Below are positions 1 to 9,430 of a DNA stretch of 64,000 nucleotides, in pieces. A program made the position numbers and the translations under genes. Numbering within the stretch: the first letter of the stretch is position 1; every line of letters begins with the position of its first letter. The notes under the pieces are model-generated. The model searched no databases, was not told where the DNA came from, and saw only the letters and a program-made list of their open reading frames with translations. Source of the DNA: Vibrio sp. 99-8-1 (GTDB taxonomy: Bacteria > Pseudomonadota > Gammaproteobacteria > Enterobacterales > Vibrionaceae); assembly GCF_013114595.1 (NCBI RefSeq), contig NZ_VTXE01000008.1, positions 82,920-146,919 of the forward strand, given 5' to 3'.

Positions 1-2
1 CA

Positions 3-311
3 CGCTCAGAAGGCGCAAAGGTCATTGCGTTCGCCGATGGTGATGAGCTAATTAAAGCAATAGAACAACAGCAATTTCCCAAATATATCGACTGTTTTTT
101 GCTGGATATCCATATGCCAATACTTTGTGGTCCTGATACCTTAAAAATACTCAGAACGATCGAAGAGTATAAAGAGACGCCCGCTTACTTTATTACAGCA
201 GATGCAATTAAGAGTAATTTGGAAGGGTACAAGAACAGTGATTACAATCTTAGTGGCATTTTTATTAAGCCAATAGAGAGAAATCAACTAATAAGCTGCT
301 GCTTAAATTAA
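3..311 (+). CDS. Receiver (REC) domain protein, C-terminal end only
   Basis: The frame is open from the left edge and ends at TAA 309-311, so the N-terminus lies outside the window. The visible 102 residues are a response-regulator receiver domain: DIHMP carries the likely phospho-acceptor Asp, ITAD supplies the conserved Thr/Ala of the fourth strand, and the Lys of FIKPI is the invariant switch lysine. The protein stops directly after the receiver fold, with no output domain. It is therefore either a single-domain regulator or, more likely, the C-terminal receiver of a hybrid histidine kinase. Which of the two cannot be decided here. Confidence 0.8.
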   Translation, partial: RSEGAKVIAFADGDELIKAIEQQQFPKYIDCFLLDIHMPILCGPDTLKILRTIEEYKETPAYFITADAIKSNLEGYKNSDYNLSGIFIKPIERNQLISCCLN

Positions 312-339
312 CTCCACACCATTACGTTGAGGTTATACA

Positions 340-358
340 GGCCTAAGATAATTAGGCC
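340..358. terminator. Convergent hairpin between REC gene and hcr
   Basis: GGCCTAA and TTAGGCC form a perfect 7-bp inverted repeat around a 5-nt loop; pairing can continue outward with one mismatch through ATAC/GTAT. It lies between two convergent genes. There is no T tract, so it may be a weak or Rho-assisted bidirectional terminator. Confidence 0.45.
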
Positions 359-408
359 GTATCTATTAAATCTTCCGTTGAGATAATGCAAGCAACTTTC
401 GTGGTCAG

Positions 409-1449
409 CTAGTTTAAGCTCACTTCGACATCCGAGTGTACTTTGCAAGAACAGGCCAATACAAAACCTTGCTCAATATCTTGCTCTGTTAACGTCTCGA
501 CACTTGTACGTTCAACTTCACCAACCGTCACTTTGCACTTACACGAGCCACAAATACCACTGCGGCATGCGGCAATGACAGGCACTCCCCCTTTTTCTAG
601 GGCGTCTATAAGCATTGAACCTTTGTCTGCTTCAACATCTGCACCAAAGCTTGGTACCTGTATAGACACGGTTCCGGCCACTTCGGTATCAACCGTTGTT
701 TCGGTGTCAGTAGTAATATCTGGCGTAAAGCTCTCTTCAAAAAAGTTGGCGCTATCAAAATTCAGCTGCTGTAAATAATGACTGATATCTTGCATAAAAC
801 CGACAGGCCCACACAGATAAACGGTTCTTTGCGTTATGTCAGGACTCAGCTCTGATAACCATTTCTGATCTAATCTTCCTTGAGGGTACTGAGTGTCAGC
901 ACTATTTTTTAGTAGCAGCTTTAGATGAAAATTATCGTATTGCTTGGCCAATAACTCTAACTCATCAAAGTAGATGGTATTGGCTTTGTCACGCGCCATA
1001 TGAACAAAGTCAATGTCGATCTTTTCACCGCTGTTGAGCCAATACTTAACCATGGACATAACAGGCGTTATTCCGCAGCCAGCACTGATCATAGTCACCT
1101 TTTCTTGCGGTATGCAGTCAATATTGTTAAAGCTTCCTGCCGGCTTCAACACTGTTACTCTTTCACCCACCTGAAGGTGGTCAAGTATGTAATTTGAGAC
1201 AAGCCCGCCGTCTACACGCTTAACAGTAAACTGCAAAAAGTGCTCATTAGGTAACGAACTGATTGAATAAGCACGATATTGAACACTATCTGAAAGAGTA
1301 ACACCTAGCGAAGCAAACTGCCCCGGCTTAAATGAAAATCTGACATCATTATCGGCGCTGGCCAGTATAAAACTAACGCTATCAGGGGTTTCGTGCCATT
1401 TATCTTTGCAGATAAGTTCTATGGTATCTGAGTGTGTCCAAGCTAACAT
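409..1449 (-). CDS. hcr: Hcr, NADH oxidoreductase for hybrid cluster protein
   Basis: This 346-aa protein has an FAD-binding ferredoxin-reductase domain in roughly the first 100 residues (RAYSISS flavin motif), an NAD-binding domain (ISAGCGITPVMSM and the CGPVGFM motif), and a C-terminal plant-type [2Fe-2S] ferredoxin domain with the CRSGICGSC cysteine cluster and a later Cys near the end. That order and length match Hcr, which passes electrons from NADH to Hcp. A ribosome site (AGGA, 8 nt spacing) precedes the ATG. It lies 73 bp downstream of hcp but is separated by a terminator-like hairpin, so its expression may be below that of hcp. Confidence 0.93.
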   Translation of the reverse strand: MLAWTHSDTIELICKDKWHETPDSVSFILASADNDVRFSFKPGQFASLGVTLSDSVQYRAYSISSLPNEHFLQFTVKRVDGGLVSNYILDHLQVGERVTVLKPAGSFNNIDCIPQEKVTMISAGCGITPVMSMVKYWLNSGEKIDIDFVHMARDKANTIYFDELELLAKQYDNFHLKLLLKNSADTQYPQGRLDQKWLSELSPDITQRTVYLCGPVGFMQDISHYLQQLNFDSANFFEESFTPDITTDTETTVDTEVAGTVSIQVPSFGADVEADKGSMLIDALEKGGVPVIAACRSGICGSCKCKVTVGEVERTSVETLTEQDIEQGFVLACSCKVHSDVEVSLN

Positions 1450-1473
1450 GATTTACATCCTCGAATTCTAAAA

Positions 1474-1507
1474 CAAAAAAAACCGGCAACGCATAAGCAG
1501 TGCCGGT
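1474..1507 (-). terminator. Rho-independent terminator between hcp and hcr
   Basis: On the minus strand ACCGGCA pairs with TGCCGGT across a 12-nt loop and is followed by a run of eight T. This is a textbook intrinsic terminator placed after the hcp stop codon and before hcr, implying partial termination or attenuation inside the operon. Confidence 0.8.
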
Positions 1508-1522
1508 AAACCCTTAATACAA

Positions 1523-3184
1523 TTAAGCAGCGAGGATTGTTTTAAGATCGTTTTCTACGGTAGAAATGCTACGCATATCAAACTCTTTTTGCAGAATAGC
1601 CAATAGGTTATCTGTTAAGAATGCTGGTGCTGTCGGCCCGGTGTAAATGCCTTTTACACCTAGAGCGAATAGCGTAAGCAAAATTACGATCGCTTTTTGC
1701 TCAAACCAAGATAGAACTAAGGTAAGAGGAAGCTCATTAATGTCGCAATCAAACTCTTTTGATAACGCAAGCGCTAATTGAATCGCTGAATACGCATCGT
1801 TACATTGGCCAACATCAAGCAAGCGAGGGATACCATTGATATCGCCAAACTGGTTTTTGTTGAATCGGAACTTACCACACGCCAGTGTTAGAATGACACT
1901 GTCTTCTGGAGCTTGCGCGGTAAAATCGGTGTAGTAGCTACGTTCTGCTTTATCACCATCACAACCGCCCACAAGGAAGAAGTGCTTAATATTGCCTTCT
2001 TTCACTTGCTCAACAACCGCTGGGGCTGCTGCCATTAGCGCATTTCGGCCAAAACCAACAGTAATCATTTGTTCAATTTCATCGTGTTGGAAGCCATCTT
2101 GTGCCAAAGCGCACTCAATCACTGCGCTGAAGTCATCACCTTCGATATGAGCAACACCCGGCCAGCCAACAATACTGCGAGTAAATAGACGATCAGAATA
2201 CTGACCCACGTCAGGGCTAAGTAGACAGTTAGATGTCATCACAATAGCGCCCGGGAAGTTAGCAAATTCTTTTTGTTGATTCTGCCAAGCACTTCCGTAG
2301 TTACCGACTAGGTGAGGGTATTTTTTCAGTTCAGGATAAGAGTGTGCAGGCAGCATCTCACCATTGGTATAAACATTGATGCCTTTGCCTTCTGTTTGTT
2401 GAAGGATTTTCTCAAGGTCGTGTAAGTCATGACCAGAAACAAGAATGCAGTTGCCTTTCACTGTTTTAACGTTAACTTGAGATGGCTCAGGGTGGCCAAA
2501 GGTGTCAGTTTCACCTTTATCCAGCATCTCCATGATTCGATAGTTCATCAAACCAATTTGCATAGAGCATTTTAGTAGCTCTTGCAGATCCGTTGGATCA
2601 GTACCAAGCCACGCCATAATTTGATGGTATTCGCCATACACGACATCATCAGTTTGAGAAAGTACTCGTGCATGCTCCAAGTATGCTGCAGCCCCTTTAA
2701 GGCCGTATAGACACAGCAGTCGAAGACCAATAACGTCTTCATGCAAAGTATCATGACCACGGTTTACCGCGGCTTCAGGAGCAAGAGAGATGATCGCTTG
2801 AGCATCATTCGGTAGATCAAATTTAGCGGCTGGAGAAAGCTCTGGAAGCTCAAACCCGGAAAGAAGCGCGGCTGCTTTCACTTTTTCAGACAAGCTTTGC
2901 TTATAAGCGTCAGATTGTTGAGCAAATTCAATAACACGTTCAGGATCGAAGTTGACATTGGTTAACGTTGAAAAGAATGCTTTTGGTGCCCACTGATCAA
3001 TTTCATTGTCGATAACACCAACTGCGCGACCGAGATCCGCCCAGTAAGAAACACCTTGAAGAGAATATACTAATATATCTTGCAGATCAGAAACTTCTGC
3101 TGTTTTACCACACATACCTTGGGTGTATGAGCAGCCTTTCCCTACAGGGGTTTGAATCGTTTGTTCGCATTGAATACAGAACAT
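1523..3184 (-). CDS. hcp: Hcp, hybrid cluster protein (NO/hydroxylamine reductase)
   Basis: This 553-aa cytoplasmic iron-sulfur protein reduces NO (and in vitro hydroxylamine). The N-terminus holds Cys3, Cys6, Cys18 and Cys25, the CX2C-X11-C-X6-C spacing typical of class II Hcp of facultative anaerobes. Further ligands of the hybrid cluster are visible in [36 protein letters not shown] and LACGKFRFN, and [15 protein letters not shown]. Length agrees with the E. coli protein (550 aa). GGAG with 8-nt spacing sets the start. A sigma-54 promoter lies 72 bp upstream, with NorR-type sites above it and norR directly upstream. Confidence 0.97.
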   Translation of the reverse strand: MFCIQCEQTIQTPVGKGCSYTQGMCGKTAEVSDLQDILVYSLQGVSYWADLGRAVGVIDNEIDQWAPKAFFSTLTNVNFDPERVIEFAQQSDAYKQSLSEKVKAAALLSGFELPELSPAAKFDLPNDAQAIISLAPEAAVNRGHDTLHEDVIGLRLLCLYGLKGAAAYLEHARVLSQTDDVVYGEYHQIMAWLGTDPTDLQELLKCSMQIGLMNYRIMEMLDKGETDTFGHPEPSQVNVKTVKGNCILVSGHDLHDLEKILQQTEGKGINVYTNGEMLPAHSYPELKKYPHLVGNYGSAWQNQQKEFANFPGAIVMTSNCLLSPDVGQYSDRLFTRSIVGWPGVAHIEGDDFSAVIECALAQDGFQHDEIEQMITVGFGRNALMAAAPAVVEQVKEGNIKHFFLVGGCDGDKAERSYYTDFTAQAPEDSVILTLACGKFRFNKNQFGDINGIPRLLDVGQCNDAYSAIQLALALSKEFDCDINELPLTLVLSWFEQKAIVILLTLFALGVKGIYTGPTAPAFLTDNLLAILQKEFDMRSISTVENDLKTILAA

Positions 3185-3255
3185 AGTTTAAGCTCCAGTT
3201 AATTAATTCTTGCTATTGATACTCTGCCAATAGCTTTTCATTTCGGAGCAGATAT

Positions 3256-3271
3256 AGCACACTCCGTGCCA
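3256..3271 (-). promoter_or_regulatory. Sigma-54 promoter of hcp
   Basis: Read on the minus strand, this is TGGCACGGAGTGTGCT, with the -24 GG and -12 GC elements at exact spacing and only one departure from the TGGCACGNNNNTTGCW consensus. It ends 72 bp before the hcp start, and a sigma-54 activator gene (norR) is adjacent. Confidence 0.85.
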
Positions 3272-3322
3272 AAACTTATCCTATTGATTTTTAACAATTT
3301 TAATTAAACTGAGTGCTTAAAG

Positions 3323-3363
3323 TGATGTAAATACCACAACATCACGTTGTCATATTTACATCA
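3323..3363 (-). promoter_or_regulatory. Paired NorR-type enhancer sites upstream of hcp
   Basis: Two matches to the NorR core GT-N7-AC occur at 3327-3337 and 3349-3359, inside a larger perfect inverted repeat whose 11-bp arms (TGATGTAAATA and its complement) lie at 3323-3333 and 3353-3363. They sit about 55-90 bp upstream of the sigma-54 promoter, a normal place for enhancer binding. The GT-N7-AC core is short, so the assignment leans on position and on the neighbouring norR. Confidence 0.65.
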
Positions 3364-3370
3364 AGTCATT

Positions 3371-4906
3371 CTATTTACTTTCAATGCCGAGCTTTTTACC
3401 CATACGGTAAAGGTTTCCGCGATCCATATGTAAAAACTGCGCGGCTTTTGCCCAAACACCATCTGACTGTTGCAGTGCATGTTGAATCAGGTGCTTCTGA
3501 AACACCTCAACCGTTTCTCGCATCGGTTTTGGTGCCTGATGAAAATAATCTCGCTCAGTCGTCACTTCCATTGGCGGTATCGGATGACCCAAATCAGCCG
3601 AATGTATAACATGCCCTCCTTGCTGTATCACCTTCAAGCTTACTCGCATTAAAGTATGCTCTAACTCCCTTACATTGCCTGTCCATTCCATTCTCTCCAT
3701 AACGGCTAAGCAGTCAGGATGAATATATAAATTGGGGATATTAAATTGACTACGAACTTTATCAAGAAGGTAACCCGCTAATACAGGAATGTCCCCCACC
3801 CGCTGTCTTAATGGCGGAATATAAATAGGGAATACATTCAATCGATGGAAAAGATCCGCTCTAAAGTGCCCTTGCTCGACTTCATGGTGAAGTTCTCTAT
3901 TTGTTGCCGCAATAATACGCACATCTACCAAGGCATTTTTATCTGCCCCTACTCTCTGCACTTCGCCCTGCTGAATAACTCTGAGTAACTTAGCTTGCAA
4001 CAGTAGAGGGAGCTCACCAATTTCATCAAGGAAAATGGTACCGCCATCTGCAAGCTCGAACTTTCCGGCACGATTCGATATTGCTCCGGTAAATGCTCCT
4101 TTAACATGCCCAAACAACTCACTCTCGGCAATGGACTCGGGCAGCGCAGCGCAGTTTACATAGATCATAGGCTTATCACTGCGTGTCGATTTCTCATGCA
4201 GAGCATGAGCTACCAGTTCTTTACCTGTTCCCGTCTCGCCACTAATGAGGACGGCATAATCTGACGCCGCCACCATGCTAATGCTGTCTTTCAACGACTG
4301 CATTTGAGGACTCACCCCCACTAACTGTCCTTGCTTATGCCTTGCTTGTTCTATTAACAGCTGATTAATGGATTTCTGTTGGCGGTTGGACTCTTGTAAC
4401 GCTTCAAATAGGGTGATATTTCGTAGGGTTGCAGCTGCAAGCGCAGCAAAGGTTTCAATGGTAATCGCATCCACTTTATCAAACGCCCCTACCTCCAACG
4501 CATCAAGGGTCAATAACCCTACGAGTTTGTCTTCGACATACAAGCTACAGCCCATACAGTCATGAACATCTATTTGTTCTCTTGGGGCAATAGACAACAA
4601 ACCGTCAAATGGGTCGGGTAATTCGGAGTTTGCACTAAACCGGATCGGTTTTTTGTTTGATAAGATTTTGCTGAGTCTAGGGTGATCGGCAGGAATAAAC
4701 TGTCGGCCAAGAACGGAGGTAGACAAACCACTCACCGCCACAGGCACTAATACTCCATTTTTATCTAACACAAATAACGCGCTAGCATCACAAGGAAGCA
4801 CCTGCTTTACAGAATCAATAAGCTTTTGATAGTGCTGACCTTTAGGAAGGGCTGAACTTAAATCCAATGCTATTTGTAGTAATACTTTCTCTACGGACGC
4901 CTTCAT
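3371..4906 (-). CDS. norR: NorR, NO-responsive sigma-54 activator
   Basis: The 511-aa protein has an N-terminal GAF domain (about 1-170), a sigma-54 AAA+ domain (about 190-430) and a C-terminal Fis-type HTH. Visible motifs are Walker A GETGTGKE (223-230), the sigma-54 contact loop GAFTGA (270-275), Walker [13 protein letters not shown], and the HTH in the last 30 residues. The GAF region keeps the Asp-Pro-Phe-Asp segment (about 98-101) and a Cys near 117-120, where E. coli NorR binds its NO-sensing iron. E. coli NorR is 504 aa. No norVW genes are seen; the evident target is hcp-hcr. Confidence 0.93.
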   Translation of the reverse strand: MKASVEKVLLQIALDLSSALPKGQHYQKLIDSVKQVLPCDASALFVLDKNGVLVPVAVSGLSTSVLGRQFIPADHPRLSKILSNKKPIRFSANSELPDPFDGLLSIAPREQIDVHDCMGCSLYVEDKLVGLLTLDALEVGAFDKVDAITIETFAALAAATLRNITLFEALQESNRQQKSINQLLIEQARHKQGQLVGVSPQMQSLKDSISMVAASDYAVLISGETGTGKELVAHALHEKSTRSDKPMIYVNCAALPESIAESELFGHVKGAFTGAISNRAGKFELADGGTIFLDEIGELPLLLQAKLLRVIQQGEVQRVGADKNALVDVRIIAATNRELHHEVEQGHFRADLFHRLNVFPIYIPPLRQRVGDIPVLAGYLLDKVRSQFNIPNLYIHPDCLAVMERMEWTGNVRELEHTLMRVSLKVIQQGGHVIHSADLGHPIPPMEVTTERDYFHQAPKPMRETVEVFQKHLIQHALQQSDGVWAKAAQFLHMDRGNLYRMGKKLGIESK

Positions 4907-4936
4907 TCTTTATCTCAAATACTGAACAGGGCGTTA

Positions 4937-4977
4937 AGATAACACGATGTTGTCTTTATGACATCACCGTGTTATCT
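4937..4977. promoter_or_regulatory. Large inverted repeat with NorR-type core upstream of norR
   Basis: Arms of 18 bases (4937-4954 and 4960-4977) match at 16 positions around a TTTAT loop. The centre contains GTCTTTATGAC (4952-4962), a third GT-N7-AC match. It lies just upstream of norR and just after the DMT exporter stop, so it could be an autoregulatory NorR site, a terminator for the exporter, or both. Confidence 0.5.
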
Positions 4978-4986
4978 CAATAGCGA

Positions 4987-5877
4987 TCAATCTCGCTGAT
5001 AATTATGCTGTAAACGTCTTTCCCATTGAGTGATAAAGGCCACTGCACCGATAATGATAAACGCGCCTAGCCATAGCCTACCCGGTGGAACCCACCCAAA
5101 GACCAACCAGCCGAGCAACACATTTAGAGGCAATTTAGCATGGTCAAAAGGTTGAACAAATGAGGCATCAGCAACTGAATATGCCTTCACGATTCCCCAC
5201 TGTGCCAGCGCTGTCATCGCTCCTGCCACAAATAAGATCACCCAAACTTGGGTTCCAGAAGGGATTGACCAGTCAGGCAACGCCAACAAAATATTAAATG
5301 GGGTAATGAACAGCAGCAGATACACCACCATAGTCGAAGGAGAATCTTGCGACGATAGTTTTTTCACCATTAACGAATAACAAGCCCAGAAAAAAGCAGC
5401 CCCTACTGGCAGCAGAGTTGCCCAGCTAAAATCATCAGCCCACGGCTCTAGTATGATCATGGCACCGGCAAAGCCCGCTAACGTGGCACTCCAACGGGCA
5501 ACCCCTACCTTCTCCTTAAGGAACAGTCCTGAACCGACGGTGGCAAATAGAGGAGAGGTCATCAATAATGCTATGCCTTGCCAAATTGGTACAGGGTACG
5601 CAAGTGCCCACATCCACAGCTGAATGCCGATCACCGATAAGAACACACGAAAAATATGCTGCTCAAGATTACTCGTCGATAAAGAACGACGAATACCAAG
5701 CGTTTTTAAGTAAGGCAAGATTACGATCAACGCAATAGCGTACTGAATTAAAGCAACAGTGGTAGACGGCAAACCAAAATTGATACTGACGTACTGTGCC
5801 AAGCTATTAACAACAGCAAAAGCCAGCCCTGCGGTTAGCATCCAGCTTGCACCCAGCACTGGGGAATGAGAAGACAT
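4987..5877 (-). CDS. EamA-family drug/metabolite (DMT) transporter
   Basis: A 296-aa integral membrane protein with about ten hydrophobic segments arranged as two EamA repeats, the usual length of inner-membrane DMT exporters. Recognisable family features are the repeated small-residue helices (for example GSGLFLKEKVGVARW and GWLVFGWVPPGRLW), each an EamA repeat end. The substrate cannot be predicted. It is a single gene on the same strand as norR but separated from it by the large inverted repeat, so it is probably its own unit. Confidence 0.85.
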   Translation of the reverse strand: MSSHSPVLGASWMLTAGLAFAVVNSLAQYVSINFGLPSTTVALIQYAIALIVILPYLKTLGIRRSLSTSNLEQHIFRVFLSVIGIQLWMWALAYPVPIWQGIALLMTSPLFATVGSGLFLKEKVGVARWSATLAGFAGAMIILEPWADDFSWATLLPVGAAFFWACYSLMVKKLSSQDSPSTMVVYLLLFITPFNILLALPDWSIPSGTQVWVILFVAGAMTALAQWGIVKAYSVADASFVQPFDHAKLPLNVLLGWLVFGWVPPGRLWLGAFIIIGAVAFITQWERRLQHNYQRD

Positions 5878-6233
5878 ATTGACCTAAGATAATGTAAATA
5901 ATTGCTACATAATAATAGAAAATAGCCAGTAGCCAAATAGTTATTATTATGTTTCCAATTGAAACATAATCAGACAATAATCCATAAACCTCAAGGGATC
6001 GGCTTAACCCGTTATTTTTTGTGCTCCCATTTACTTCTCCATAGTGACGTTAATCAAACATCAAACTAACGCAGATCATTTACAACAATGTCATCTCATG
6101 TCACTTTCACGCGCTATACTAATTCAATAAATTATTACCAATTCTCTTATCAGTCTCACGGGTCTGTTGATCTTACAAATAGACACGTTGATCAATCTGA
6201 ACGCGGTTCGAGCATGGCATGAGGTTAAAATTA
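5878..6233. other. Intergenic region with inverted repeat
   Basis: No gene is seen in this AT-rich 356-bp spacer between divergent genes. It holds a perfect inverted repeat at 5946-5970 (ATTATGTTTC and its complement around CAATT), 69 bp upstream of the DMT exporter start. The shape is that of a repressor operator, but the regulator is unknown. Confidence 0.5.
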
Positions 6234-6515
6234 ATGTTCAGCAATAAAAGTACTAAGCTAGTTTTACTATTTTCACTGGTCACTTTTTCATGGTTCAGCA
6301 GTGCCAAAGTGGTATCCACTCCTAATACTGCGGTCGTGGTTGGTCTAGGGAGTGATATAGGAAAAAGAGTCTGTTACTACCAAGATAAAAGTTACTCCGT
6401 TGGTGCACTCTTAAAGGTCGGCGACTACTACATGATCTGCAAGGCAGAAAATGCTTACGAAACCAATGGAGCATTAAAATGGTTTACTGTTGAGCAACCT
6501 GCAGAAAAACAATAA
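6234..6515 (+). CDS. DUF1496 (YnjH-like) small exported protein
   Basis: The 93-aa product has an N-terminal signal peptide (positive start, hydrophobic core LVLLFSLVTFSWF, then SSA-K). The mature part carries the DUF1496 pattern VCYYQDKSYSVGALLKVGDY, with a second Cys shortly after, as in E. coli YnjH; the two cysteines may form a disulfide in the periplasm. An in-frame ATG at 6219 exists, but GAGG at 6221-6224 is correctly spaced (9 nt) only for 6234, which is chosen. Function is unknown for the family. Confidence 0.8.
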   Translation: MFSNKSTKLVLLFSLVTFSWFSSAKVVSTPNTAVVVGLGSDIGKRVCYYQDKSYSVGALLKVGDYYMICKAENAYETNGALKWFTVEQPAEKQ

Positions 6516-6622
6516 TACGGGTTTGATACACCACTAACATAATAATTTCATTCGATATTTATGAAATAGGCACCTATTTTTGTAATTTTCTCTTCATAAA
6601 TGTAATTTAATTACCATTTTTA

Positions 6623-6638
6623 TTTGACTTACATCACA
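6623..6638 (+). promoter_or_regulatory. CRP-like site upstream of the 51-aa peptide gene
   Basis: TTTGA-N6-TCACA matches the TGTGA-N6-TCACA CRP core at 9 of 10 positions and lies 56 bp before the small gene at 6694. Confidence 0.45.
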
Positions 6639-6693
6639 TAAAGACTCATAATTGTGACCGAAATCTAAAAAAACACATTCAAAAGGAATCATT

Positions 6694-6849
6694 ATGAGCT
6701 CAATCTTATCATCACAAATCACAACAACTGAAAACCAACACATCAGCTCTAAGTTAAAAGATACATTCGCTGAAATCGCTGCTCTAGCAACAATGTTTAC
6801 CGTTACAGCAACCATCGTTCTATTAATGAGCCTGTCTTGGGTAAACTAA
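6694..6849 (+). CDS. Small single-span membrane protein, 51 aa
   Basis: This short gene starts at ATG 6694 after a good AAGGAA ribosome site (7-nt spacing) and ends at TAA 6847-6849. The product begins MSSILSSQ, has a polar stretch with several Thr/Ser and a Lys/Glu segment, and ends with a hydrophobic helix (ATMFTVTATIVLLMSLSW) of one membrane-span length. A CRP-like site lies upstream, and a hairpin with 9-bp arms follows at 6866-6886. I do not recognise the family. Being between the DUF1496 gene and the convergent dhaKLM operon, it is an independent unit. Confidence 0.65.
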   Translation: MSSILSSQITTTENQHISSKLKDTFAEIAALATMFTVTATIVLLMSLSWVN

Positions 6850-6903
6850 TTAACGCACCAATTTATTATGTAGTTTTACTACATAAATAGTTACCTAACG
6901 AAC

Positions 6904-6957
6904 AAAAAAAGACCGCATTTCATCAATAGCAATTACGCTAAATCAAAAACACGGTCT
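6904..6957 (-). terminator. Terminator of dhaKLM
   Basis: On the minus strand AGACCG (from 6957) pairs with CGGTCT (ending 6910), followed by seven T. The 36-nt interior can form a smaller TAGC/GCTA stem. It lies 56 bp after the dhaM stop. Confidence 0.6.
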
Positions 6958-7012
6958 ATATGTCAATATCAATGTAGCATTCCCGACCAGGGAACCCACA
7001 CTCAGCTACATA

Positions 7013-9427
7013 CTATCCAATTGCATCCACATCACGAATCTGAGCCTTAAGGCTTGGAAGCAGTGATGCGCTAGCACTCAGTTTATGCACGCCTAATTGA
7101 ATCAACATTTGTGACATTTCTGTATCGCCAGCCATTTCTCCACACATGCTTACTGGAATATCGTACTTACTAGCCGCTACACATGTCATTTCAATGGCTG
7201 AAATGACAGCCGATTTTTTATAATCCACCAGCTCGGCAACCGACGTATTTCCGCGATCAGCCGCCATGACATACTGAGTAAGATCATTGGTTCCTATACT
7301 AAAGAAATCTGCCTCTTGTGCTAGCTCATCAGCATTGAGCACCGCTGCGGGCACTTCAATCATGATACCCACTTTTAATGGGCATTCGCTGTCAGGCAAA
7401 TTCAGCTCTTCTCGACACTGAACAATAAGCTTTTTAACCGCACGTAGTTCAGCAGCTTCAGCAATCATAGGTATCATCAACTGAACATTACTGTGTTGCT
7501 TAGCAGCACGTAATACGGCTTTAAGTTGCGGTTTAAACAGGGCTTCATTCGCCAAGCATAATCTCACGCCACGAAGACCGAGAAATGGATTCTCTTCTTC
7601 TGCCATTGGATAAGCGGGTAACGGCTTGTCACCGCCCACATCCAAACTACGTATAGTGAGAGGTTTATCGCCTAACGCCGCTGCAATGTCTCGGTAGATT
7701 TGGAACTGGTCATCTTCTGTTGGTAATGTTTCTTGCGACTGAAATACAAATTCAGTGCGCAGTAACCCAACACCCTCTGCACCATTTTCTAGCGCCGACT
7801 TAACATCTTCTAAGCCACCAATATTGGCATGAACGTCAATTTTCAAACCATCTTTTGTGACTGCTGGTTTAGATGCCTGCTGTTTTTTCTCAGCAATATC
7901 GGCCATCCAGATAGTTCGCTCTTCAGTAAGTCGAGAGCGCGTTTCTGCATCAGGGGTTAACCAAAGGTGACCACGTTTGCCATCGAGTATGACGTCTTGT
8001 CCACCCGCTGTTAACGCTAATGCGCCTTCTGCTTTTACTATGCACGGAATTCCCATTGCTCTCGCAATAATGGCACTATGAGAAGTACGCCCACCCGCCT
8101 CTAAACAGATACCAGCCACCTTTTGTGGATCTAACTGTGCGGTTTGTGCAGGAGACAGATCGACCGCAACGATAACGCAGTTATCCGTTAATTCTATGCT
8201 TTCTGCTTTGGCACCCGCGAATGAATACATGGTCTGTTTCGCCACATCCCATACATCCGCTTCACGTTCGCGCATGTAATCACTATCAGAGCTTGCGTAT
8301 TCATTAGCAAGTTCAGACATTGCAGAGAGCAGTGATGCTTCCGCAATCGAACCATTTTTAATGTTTAGCAAAATGGAACTACGCAGTTCTGGATCAGAAA
8401 TCATCATTGAGTGAGCACTAAAAATATCGGCATGCTCTTTACCTAATGTTTTCTCAGCTTCTGCATGTTGTTGCTTCAGAGAAGCTAACACCGCAGCTAA
8501 CGCATCATCAAAAATAGCGATTTCCTGAGCCTCACCTGAATACTGACGCTCTGGCACTTCAGGCATGGCACTCTCAAGACCCAAGACTTGGCCCATTGCT
8601 ATACCATCACAAACCGGAATCCCTGCAATTGCGCCATCGACCTGAATAATCTCTTCAGCAGCCTTGTGAGTCGCAATTTCAGCGCTATTAACCACTTCCG
8701 CCTCAACAGATTCACCAAAATGTTCATTGGCTAATCGTTCAAACGCTTCTATCGCTCTATCTGCATCCGATCCTGATGCCAGGATGCGAATCTGTTCATT
8801 CAGTTTCACACTCAGTTTTGCTATAGCATTTAAACTTTTCGCATTGGCTATGCCCGCTGGCGCTTCAAGTTGAATATCAGAATCAAAGCCAGCGAGAGTA
8901 GACACAATCGCCGCAGCAGGACGTGCATGCAAGCCATGTGGATTAAGTACCGTCCAGTTGAACTCGACTATCTCCCCAGACATCTCTACAACGTCCACTG
9001 TCACTTCGTCTTGATCGCTCTCACCTAAATGCTCACATTTGGCAGATAGCGAACCCGCCGCTTCTTGCAGTACAGATGCAATATCAAGACCCGCAGATGC
9101 CGCGACCGAGGCCGCCATGGTTCCTTCAACAATAGGAGCAGAACACAATGAAATATGCTCTACCATCTCAGGATCAATAAGCTCCAATGCAGTTTCGGTG
9201 CTCAATAGCGCTGATCCCATATCCATCATCACCACGACGCCGCTGTCATCATAAACTTCTTCAATTGCCATCATAATGCGAATGGTATCTGTACCAATCG
9301 GATTTTCAGGATCATCAATGCCTCCGGCCGCTGCAATTTTGCAACGACCTTGAGTCATTTGGTTTGCTAGCTCAACCACTCCGTTTGCCAGCAATTCGCT
9401 GTGTGAAACGACAACGATACCTACCAT
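7013..9427 (-). CDS. dhaM: DhaM-HPr-Enzyme I fusion, PEP phosphotransferase for dihydroxyacetone kinase
   Basis: The 804-aa protein relays phosphate from PEP to DhaL. It contains a mannose-type EIIA DhaM domain (1-about 130, active His9 in VVSHSE), an HPr domain (about 153-245, His167 in PHGLHARPA), and a complete Enzyme I: the phospho-histidine domain with His450 in GGRTSHSAII, and the C-terminal PEP-binding barrel with LLRTEF and FSIGTNDLTQY signatures. E. coli DhaM is shorter (472 aa), its EI part truncated, and depends on the general PTS. This version should autophosphorylate itself. It starts 4 bases after the dhaL stop, so it is the third gene of the operon. Confidence 0.93.
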   Translation of the reverse strand: MVGIVVVSHSELLANGVVELANQMTQGRCKIAAAGGIDDPENPIGTDTIRIMMAIEEVYDDSGVVVMMDMGSALLSTETALELIDPEMVEHISLCSAPIVEGTMAASVAASAGLDIASVLQEAAGSLSAKCEHLGESDQDEVTVDVVEMSGEIVEFNWTVLNPHGLHARPAAAIVSTLAGFDSDIQLEAPAGIANAKSLNAIAKLSVKLNEQIRILASGSDADRAIEAFERLANEHFGESVEAEVVNSAEIATHKAAEEIIQVDGAIAGIPVCDGIAMGQVLGLESAMPEVPERQYSGEAQEIAIFDDALAAVLASLKQQHAEAEKTLGKEHADIFSAHSMMISDPELRSSILLNIKNGSIAEASLLSAMSELANEYASSDSDYMREREADVWDVAKQTMYSFAGAKAESIELTDNCVIVAVDLSPAQTAQLDPQKVAGICLEAGGRTSHSAIIARAMGIPCIVKAEGALALTAGGQDVILDGKRGHLWLTPDAETRSRLTEERTIWMADIAEKKQQASKPAVTKDGLKIDVHANIGGLEDVKSALENGAEGVGLLRTEFVFQSQETLPTEDDQFQIYRDIAAALGDKPLTIRSLDVGGDKPLPAYPMAEEENPFLGLRGVRLCLANEALFKPQLKAVLRAAKQHSNVQLMIPMIAEAAELRAVKKLIVQCREELNLPDSECPLKVGIMIEVPAAVLNADELAQEADFFSIGTNDLTQYVMAADRGNTSVAELVDYKKSAVISAIEMTCVAASKYDIPVSMCGEMAGDTEMSQMLIQLGVHKLSASASLLPSLKAQIRDVDAIG

Positions 9428-9430
9428 TAT

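Noticed and set aside
443..778. Plus-strand frame of 111 codons inside hcr
   Set aside because: It is a shadow of hcr, rich in Ser/Thr/Val.
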